DNA from: JBFXAM01 sp050184295 | GTDB taxonomy: Bacteria > Planctomycetota > Phycisphaerae > UBA1845 > Fen-1342 | NCBI GenBank assembly: GCA_050184295.1 | Contig: JBFXAM010000092.1 | Coordinates: 1 to 17,723 of the forward strand | Length of the DNA stretch: 17,723 nucleotides | Direction of reading: 5' to 3' | Part shown: in pieces, positions 12,367 through 17,723 of the stretch | Layout: every line of letters starts with the position of its first letter | How positions within the stretch are numbered: position 1 is the first letter of the stretch | Translations under genes and position numbers: made by a program | Notes under the pieces: model-generated | Databases searched by the model: none | Told to the model about the DNA's origin: nothing | Seen by the model: only the letters and a program-made list of their open reading frames with translations

Positions 12367-15300
12367 TCATGGCGGCGACACCGTGCCGGGCGTGGGCGCA
12401 TTACGCCGCGCGAGATCGCGCGGCGCCGGCTCGCCGCCGGTGAGCGCCGTAAGGCGGAACCGATACGCGAGCGGCCAGGCGGCGATGCGATACTGCTCGT
12501 GCGGGCGAGCGCCCCAACTGTCGTCGCCGCCGACGCCCATCTGCCTGTAATCGAGGTTCACCGTCACGAAGTCGCGGCGCGGCAACTCATGCACGTGCGT
12601 CGCCATCTCCAGGTCGTCGAGCGTGTAGCTCCACGCGCTGAACTCCAGCGTCGGCATTCCCACCGCAAGCAGCCCGACGCCCGCGTCGTCGGTGAACGCG
12701 ACCCAGCGCGCGTCGGTGCGGTTGCCGTTTTCCTGCGGCCGCACGTAGTCGTGACCGAGCTCCCCAACCGTCGCGGCGAATTCGCCGACGTGCGCCGCGG
12801 TCTTGCGGTCGCAATAGTTCTCGTGCGGCCCGCGGCCGAACCATCGCACGCTCGAAAGCGCAGGGTCGAGCGCGAGGCGCATGCCGACGCGCGGCAGGTC
12901 GGGCAGCCCCTCGGTCGGCTGCATGCTGTAATCGACCACGATGTCGCCGCTGGCGTGGATCGTGTAGACGATTGCGAACGCCGAGTCGCCCGCCGCGAGC
13001 ACGCCGCTCACGGCGACACTCACCTGCTGCGGTGACGGCTGCGTGGCGGCGACGGCTTGCACCTTGCGCCGCGTTGCCGCGTGCTTCCACACGCCCATCC
13101 GCTGCGGCATGCCGAAGCCGATGTCGTTGTCGGTCGGGGCGCGCCAGAAATTCGGCGCGAGCGGCGCGCGGAGCAGCTCGCGTCCGCCCAGCGAGAACGA
13201 GCACAACTCGCCGGTGCGGCGGTCGATCGCGGCGTGAAACGTATCGCCGTGAACGGTGAAGCGGTCCGCGGTGGTTTCGAGGCGCAGCGGCGGCAGCGAC
13301 GCGACGTCGACCGCAGGCGCCGGCGGCGCGCGGTATGGCGCCGCGACCTGCTCGCGCGCGATCACGTGTCCCTTCGGCGCCCAGGGCTCGTCGTGGCCGA
13401 GCGCGAATTCCACGTTCAGGAAGCACTCCGCTCCCGGCAGCAGCGGCGGCGGTTTCAGCGGCAGCGTCACCACCGTCGACTCACGGGCCTTGATGCTCAG
13501 CTTGGGGCCCACGCCGCGCTGCACGACCTGCCCATCCGCGACCACCTCCCAGGTCCAGTCGAGTTCGTTCACGTTCGAAAAGAAGTTGCGATTCTCAATG
13601 CGGAATCGCAGCGTGGTCCAGTCGAACGCCGAGAACCCGACCACCTGATAGACCTTGGCGACCTCGGCCAGCGCCGGTCCCGGCGTGCGATCGGGCCGCA
13701 CGATGCCGTTGCAGCAGAAATTCGCGTCGGTCGGCAAATCGCCGAAGTCGCCGCCATAGGCCCACCACTCGCGCGGCGGTCCGGCGGGTTCGAGATCGGG
13801 CTCGTCGAAGGTGAGCCAGAGCGCCGCGCTCTCGGTGGGCGTTGCGCCGCGCTTCGCGAGTTCCTCCGCCGCGAGCGCGCGGCGGTGGATGCGCACTTCG
13901 TCGATTGCGCCGCGGAAGCGCCGGCTGCGGTGATCGGGGTTGCGGCCGATGTTGACGGCGCTCGCGGTGTGGGCGATCGGGCCGGTATGCGGCGTTTCTG
14001 CGGCGGGCGACCCGTCGAGGAACAGGCGCAACGCGTGGCCGTCGTAGACGCCGGCGACGTGGTGCCACCGGTCGAGCCAGCGCTCGGGGAGCGCGGCTCT
14101 TGCGGCGACCCACTGCTGCTTTGGGTCGTAGACGAAAAACTCGACCGCGTCGCCGCCGGCGGCGATCTTGAGCGCATACTGGGCGTCGCCTTTGGCGATG
14201 ATCTCGCCGTGCGTATCGGCCGCTTCCGGCCGAATCCATGCTTCGAGCGTGAGCTGGTCGGTCACGATGTCGAGGCTCGGCGAATCGGGCAGCGTGACGT
14301 ATCCGTTCCAGAGCGCTTGTCCGAACTGCCCGGCGACGAGTCGTCCGCTGACGAGCCCGTGGTTCTTCGCCGGGCTGCGATCGCGAACGCGGAGGGGCGG
14401 CGTCGCCGGCCGGCGAAGCCCCTGGTCGACCCAGTCCCAGATGAAGCCGCCTTGCAGCTGCGCCGCGCCGTCGATCACGTCCCAGTAGTCGCGCAGGTTG
14501 CCGGTGCTGTTGCCCATCGAGTGCGCGTATTCGCACAGGATCAGCGGCGCGACACGCTGCCTCTCGGCGAACTTCTTCAAATAGTCGATCCCCGCATACA
14601 TCGGCGCGAAGACGTCGATGTACGGCTGCGGCGTGAACCGGCCATAGTCGATCGCGCGCTCGTAGTGAACCGGGCGCGTCGGGTCACGCCGTTTGATCCA
14701 CGCGGCGGCGGCGGCGAAGTTCGAGCCGTCGCCGGCTTCGTTGCCGAGCGACCAGAGAATGATGCTTGGGTGGTTCTTGTCGCGCTCGACCATCGCTTCG
14801 ACGCGCGCCAGGTGGGCCTTGAGCCACGCCGGGTTGTTGCCGAGCGTGCGCTCCGGCGAGTAGCCCATGCCGTGCGATTCGATATTCGCTTCGTCGGTCA
14901 CATAGATGCCGAAGCGGTCGCACAGGTCGTACCAGCGCGGGTCGTTGGGATAATGCGACGTGCGGACGGCGTTGATGTTGTTGCGTTTCAACAGCTCGGC
15001 GTCCTGCACCATCCGCGCGTACGGCACCACGCGGCCGGAATCCGGGTCGTGTTCGTGGCGGTTCACGCCGCGGAGCACGATCGGCTGCCCGTTGACGAGC
15101 AGGCGGCCATCCTTGACTTCGACCGAGCGAAAACCGCAGCGGCCGCGGAGAATCTCGGTGACGCGGCCGTCGGCATCGCGGAGCTCCAGCAGCGCCGTGT
15201 ACAGCAGCGGCCGCTCGGCGGACCAGTGTGATACGCCGGAGAGCGGCGTCTCCACGCGCACGGTCTGCTCGGCGCCGGCGGCCAGCTCGCCGAACGCAGC

Positions 15301-16203
15301 CGTCACGGCCGGTCGCACGACCAGCGTCTGACCGTCGGGGCCGATCAGCGACAGGTCGACGCGGTGCGGCGGCGCTGGTGCTCCGCCGTCGTTTCGCAGC
15401 GTCGCTTCGAATCGCAGGATGCCGTTGCGGTAGCGTTCATCAAGATCGCCGCGCAGCCAGAAATCGCGGATGCGGACGTTCGGAGTGGAGTAGATGTGCA
15501 CGGGGCGGTGGATGCCGCTCAACCGCCACATGTCCTGGCATTCGAGATAGCTGCCGTCGGACCAGAGGTAGACCTCGACGGCGAGCGTGTTCGCGCCGGC
15601 GCGGACGTGGCGCGTGATGTTGAACTCGGCGGGAGTGAGGCTGTCTTCGCTGTAGCCGACGCGCTCGCCGTTGACCCACACGTACAGCGCGCTGCCGGCG
15701 CCGGCGAAGTGCAGGAACACCTGTCGATTCGTGGTCCAGTCGGCGGGTACGTCGAAGGCCGTGCGATAGGAGCCGACCGCGTTCCGGTCGTGCGGAATCC
15801 GCGGCGGGTCGGCGGGAAACGGGTACGGCGAATTGAGATAGCGCGGCAGCCCGTAGCCGAGGAGCTGCCAGTCGCCGGGAACGGGAATCTCGGTCCAGTC
15901 TCGGTCGTCGTAGTCCGGGCGGAAGAACTCGACGGGGCGCTCGTCGACACGCGGCGACCAGCGGAACTTCCAGTTGCGGCCGCTGATCTCGCGCCACAAA
16001 GGCGAGTCGGAGTCGCGACCGACCTGCGCGGTGGCGAGATCGGGAAACGGCACGAGAGTCGCGTGCGGCGGCTCCTTGTGGATGCCGATGACGTCGGGAT
16101 TCTCCCAGTCGGGCCGTTCGGCGGCGGGCTGGGCCGCGAACGATGCGACCGGCGCGATCGCGAGCCCGATGAGCAGGAACACACGATGAGAATGCACGGA
16201 CAT
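12367..16203 (-). CDS. Beta-galactosidase (GH2, LacZ-type) with LamG-like domain inserted in the barrel, 1278 aa
   Basis: A signal peptide (VFLLIGLAIAPVASFAAQ) directs export. The GH2 order follows: sugar-binding jelly roll (about 40-250), Ig-like domain (260-360), TIM barrel (about 365-860) with acid/base E489 in SLGNEAGDG and nucleophile E558 in ILCEYAHSMGNS, then the C-terminal beta-sandwich (about 975-1250; APNFWRAPTDNDIG, WFGRGPHENYCDR). It hydrolyses terminal beta-D-galactosides. The barrel is interrupted between WDWVDQGLRR (589-598) and WWAYGGDFGD (813-822) by about 215 residues of LamG/concanavalin-like sequence (LTLEAWIRPE, WHHVAGVYDG, IDEVRIHRRAL); in E. coli LacZ the two motifs are about 15 residues apart. 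GGAG 9 nt before ATG 16203 fixes the start. Confidence 0.95.
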   Translation of the reverse strand: MSVHSHRVFLLIGLAIAPVASFAAQPAAERPDWENPDVIGIHKEPPHATLVPFPDLATAQVGRDSDSPLWREISGRNWKFRWSPRVDERPVEFFRPDYDDRDWTEIPVPGDWQLLGYGLPRYLNSPYPFPADPPRIPHDRNAVGSYRTAFDVPADWTTNRQVFLHFAGAGSALYVWVNGERVGYSEDSLTPAEFNITRHVRAGANTLAVEVYLWSDGSYLECQDMWRLSGIHRPVHIYSTPNVRIRDFWLRGDLDERYRNGILRFEATLRNDGGAPAPPHRVDLSLIGPDGQTLVVRPAVTAAFGELAAGAEQTVRVETPLSGVSHWSAERPLLYTALLELRDADGRVTEILRGRCGFRSVEVKDGRLLVNGQPIVLRGVNRHEHDPDSGRVVPYARMVQDAELLKRNNINAVRTSHYPNDPRWYDLCDRFGIYVTDEANIESHGMGYSPERTLGNNPAWLKAHLARVEAMVERDKNHPSIILWSLGNEAGDGSNFAAAAAWIKRRDPTRPVHYERAIDYGRFTPQPYIDVFAPMYAGIDYLKKFAERQRVAPLILCEYAHSMGNSTGNLRDYWDVIDGAAQLQGGFIWDWVDQGLRRPATPPLRVRDRSPAKNHGLVSGRLVAGQFGQALWNGYVTLPDSPSLDIVTDQLTLEAWIRPEAADTHGEIIAKGDAQYALKIAAGGDAVEFFVYDPKQQWVAARAALPERWLDRWHHVAGVYDGHALRLFLDGSPAAETPHTGPIAHTASAVNIGRNPDHRSRRFRGAIDEVRIHRRALAAEELAKRGATPTESAALWLTFDEPDLEPAGPPREWWAYGGDFGDLPTDANFCCNGIVRPDRTPGPALAEVAKVYQVVGFSAFDWTTLRFRIENRNFFSNVNELDWTWEVVADGQVVQRGVGPKLSIKARESTVVTLPLKPPPLLPGAECFLNVEFALGHDEPWAPKGHVIAREQVAAPYRAPPAPAVDVASLPPLRLETTADRFTVHGDTFHAAIDRRTGELCSFSLGGRELLRAPLAPNFWRAPTDNDIGFGMPQRMGVWKHAATRRKVQAVAATQPSPQQVSVAVSGVLAAGDSAFAIVYTIHASGDIVVDYSMQPTEGLPDLPRVGMRLALDPALSSVRWFGRGPHENYCDRKTAAHVGEFAATVGELGHDYVRPQENGNRTDARWVAFTDDAGVGLLAVGMPTLEFSAWSYTLDDLEMATHVHELPRRDFVTVNLDYRQMGVGGDDSWGARPHEQYRIAAWPLAYRFRLTALTGGEPAPRDLARRNAPTPGTVSPP

Positions 16204-16224
16204 TGTCGCGAACTCCGCACGCGG

Positions 16225-16242
16225 CCGTCGGACAGCCGACGG
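16225..16242. repeat. Inverted repeat CCGTCGG-ACAG-CCGACGG
   Basis: A perfect 7-bp inverted repeat with a 4-bp loop lies 22 bp upstream of the beta-galactosidase start. It may be an operator or leader hairpin. Confidence 0.55.
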
Positions 16243-16414
16243 GGGCGCCCCGCGGCGCGGCGAGCGTAGCCGTCGGCTCCGCGGACGGCAAACCGCACGC
16301 TTGCCCGTCGTGCCGGTTGGGCGTCGGCCGTCCGGGCGCGCCCGTCGCAGCCCCCGCGCCGCGCGCGGTCCGACCCGCCGCCGGGCGCGGCGTGTTCCGA
16401 TGCGTCGATGGCCA

Positions 16415-16458
16415 GCGCTGACGGTGCGTTTGCGCGCTGACGGTGCGTTTGCGCGCTG
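16415..16458 (+). repeat. 19-bp tandem repeat, 2.3 copies
   Basis: The unit GCGCTGACGGTGCGTTTGC occurs at 16415-16433 and 16434-16452, followed by a partial third copy GCGCTG at 16453-16458. It lies upstream of the -10-like box of the gene at 16532. Confidence 0.85.
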
Positions 16459-16485
16459 TCGTCGGCCCGCGTCTGCGGCGATAAT
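16456..16485 (+). promoter_or_regulatory. Candidate promoter for the GtaA-like gene
   Basis: GATAAT (16480-16485, 5 of 6 matches) lies 18 bp after CTGTCG (16456-16461, 3 of 6 matches to TTGACA). The -35 match is weak. Confidence 0.4.
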
Positions 16486-16531
16486 CCACCGCGAGTATGA
16501 CGACGAGTTCATTCCGTGCAGGAACCGACGC

Positions 16532-17713
16532 ATGGATTCAGGAGTCTTGTGCGCTTGCCCCGCGCGGCGGGCGATCGCGTTGCTCGTTGCGGCCGTTTCG
16601 CTGAGTGTTGGTCGGGTTTGGGCAGCGCCGCCCGCGTTCCGCCCGCCGGCGGTTCCGCTGGTTACGCACGATCCGTACTTCAGTGTGTGGTCGTGTCGCG
16701 ACAAACTGACCGACGACTGGTCGAAGCACTGGACGGGCGCGACGCATGCGCTGTGCGGACTGGTGCGGATCGACGGCACGACCTTTCGCTACGCGGGGCC
16801 CTATCCGCCGGATGCGCCGGCGATGGAGCAGGGCGCGCTCCGGCTCACGCCGACGCGAACGATCTACACGTTCGCGGGCGGCGGCGTCGAGTTGACGCTG
16901 ACATTTCTCTCCCCCCTCGTGCCGGACGATCTCGACCTGCTCAGCCGGCCGGCGACGTATGTGACGTGGGCGGTGAAATCGACCGACGGCGCGCCGCACG
17001 ATGTGTCGGTCTATCTCGACGTGTCCGGCGAGTGGTGCGTCAACACCACGGATCAGCCCGTCTACGCGTCGCGCGTGCGCGTCGCGGACGCCGACGTGCT
17101 GCGCCTCGGCACGCAGGGGCAGCCCGTGCTCGCGAAGCGCGGCGACGACTTGCGGATCGACTGGGGGCATCTCTACCTCGCCGCGCCGAGCGCCCCTGGC
17201 TTGCAGACGGTGATTCAAGCGGACCGCGCGGTGCGCGATGCGGTCGTTCGCGCCGTGCGACTGCCCGCGGACGACGATCTGCGCTTTCCGCGTGCGGCGC
17301 GCGACGCGTGGCCCGTGCTGGCGTGCTTGTACGACCTGGGGCGCGTCGACGCGCGGCCGGCCACCCGCACGGTTGTGCTCGCGTACGACGACGAGTTTTC
17401 GATCGAGTATTTCCATCGCAAGCTGCGGCCTTACTGGCGGCGGAGCGCGGCGGATGCGACCGACCTGCTGCGCAGCGCGATCCGGGAACACCGCGAGATC
17501 GAGCAGCGCTGCGCCGCGTTCGACGAGAAGCTGACCGCCGACCTGCGGCACGTGGGCGGTGAGAAGTACGCCGCGCTCGCCACGCTCGCGTACCGCCAGT
17601 GTCTCGCGGCGCACAAGCTTGCCGCGGACTGGGACACGACGCCGCTGATGTTCTCCAAGGAGAATTTCAGCAACGGCTGCATCGCGACGGTGGACGTGAT
17701 CTACCCCGCGGCG
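16532..17713 (+). CDS. Exported DUF4964/DUF5127/DUF4965 (glutaminase A-like) protein, 3' truncated
   Basis: A signal peptide (AIALLVAAVSLSVGRVWA, cleavage near residue 31) precedes the order typical of the fungal glutaminase GtaA family. DUF4964 begins with PLVTHDPYFSVWSCRDKL and HWTGATHALCGLVRIDG; the DUF5127 region follows (THLS-type beta-sandwich, about residues 115-335); the start of the DUF4965 (six-hairpin) region is YAALATLAYRQCLAAHK and FSKENFSNGCIATVDVIYP. In fungi GtaA deamidates glutamine; bacterial members sit in polysaccharide-degrading loci and their substrate is unclear. AGGA lies 8 nt before ATG 16532. The gene continues past the contig end: true coding sequence stops at about 17713, where adapter sequence replaces it, and homologs continue with a proline-containing P-S/A-P motif. 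Confidence 0.85.
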
Positions 17714-17723
17714 AGATCGGAAG
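17714..17723 (+). other. Illumina adapter remnant at contig end
   Basis: The final ten bases, AGATCGGAAG, equal the first ten bases of the Illumina TruSeq adapter. They interrupt the expected protein motif VIYP-A-A/S-P with ARSE. This is an assembly artifact, not genomic sequence. Confidence 0.8.

Larger units (their letters stand above)
16204..16531. other. Divergent intergenic region between the two exported-enzyme genes
   Basis: The region carries the upstream control signals of both divergent genes. It holds the inverted repeat CCGTCGG-ACAG-CCGACGG (16225-16242), a 19-bp tandem repeat (16415-16458), a GATAAT -10-like box on the plus strand (16480-16485) and ribosome binding sites for both genes. 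No gene is supported in it. Confidence 0.5.

Noticed and set aside
13057..15231. Plus-strand frame of 724 codons inside the beta-galactosidase gene
   Set aside because: It is a high-GC antisense shadow of a gene with full GH2 catalytic motifs.
16204..16779. N-terminal extension of the beta-galactosidase
   Set aside because: The upstream part is low-complexity arginine-rich sequence, whereas ATG 16203 has a ribosome binding site and opens a signal peptide.

Overview
The window looks like one end-to-end contig of a high-GC bacterium, most plausibly a planctomycete (Phycisphaerae-like). This rests on an exported protein with a C-terminal PEP-CTERM-type sorting tail, secreted and lipoprotein enzymes with long n-regions, a LacZ-type beta-galactosidase carrying a LamG-like insert beside a DUF4964/DUF4965 (GtaA-like) gene, and a small XRE regulator placed directly before a tyrosine integrase. 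The taxonomic call is inference. The last ten bases (17714-17723) equal the start of the Illumina TruSeq adapter, so the right edge is an assembly end and not native sequence.

Region 1 (1 to about 5887) is the integrase-proximal end of an integrated mobile element. All of its genes read rightward and many overlap by 4-11 bp. In order they are: a partial gene and a 35-codon ORF; a lambda gpNu1-like terminase small subunit or HTH protein; two small unknown proteins; an HTH protein; a repeat-rich intergenic region (2140-2226); then the compact run 2268-4063. That run holds a 65-aa protein, an AlpA-type HTH, a stand-alone Spo11/Top6A-like Toprim protein with a candidate catalytic tyrosine, and a winged-helix Rep-like protein. 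The Rep-like gene ends inside four 24-bp iterons (about 4044-4139), each holding the palindrome GCTCAC-GG-GTGAGC. After a non-coding stretch a TTGACA promoter drives an XRE regulator and the integrase. The integrase frame runs into the 3' half of a CAT-anticodon tRNA gene and stops on the anticodon, which marks the right attachment site. The left end of the element is outside the window.

Region 2 (5814-6836) holds two minus-strand tRNA genes (CAT and Val-TAC) and a gene-free stretch of about 700 bp with small tandem repeats.

Region 3 (6837-17723) is ordinary host chromosome. It holds a PEP-CTERM-type exported protein; then on the minus strand a condensation-domain-like acyltransferase, an ICMT/PEMT-family membrane methyltransferase, an alpha/beta-hydrolase lipoprotein, a PHB-depolymerase/LpqC-type esterase lipoprotein and a 1278-aa beta-galactosidase. 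A divergent, truncated DUF4964/DUF4965 protein runs off the right edge. The beta-galactosidase, esterase and GtaA-like protein suggest secreted polymer turnover.

The most interesting content is the 2268-5854 module: a lone Top6A/Spo11-like protein next to a Rep-like winged-helix gene, palindromic iterons and a tRNA-targeting integrase. I read it as a replicating integrative element or phage satellite whose DNA biology involves a type IIB topoisomerase-like enzyme. This is inferred from sequence features and context, with no database search.
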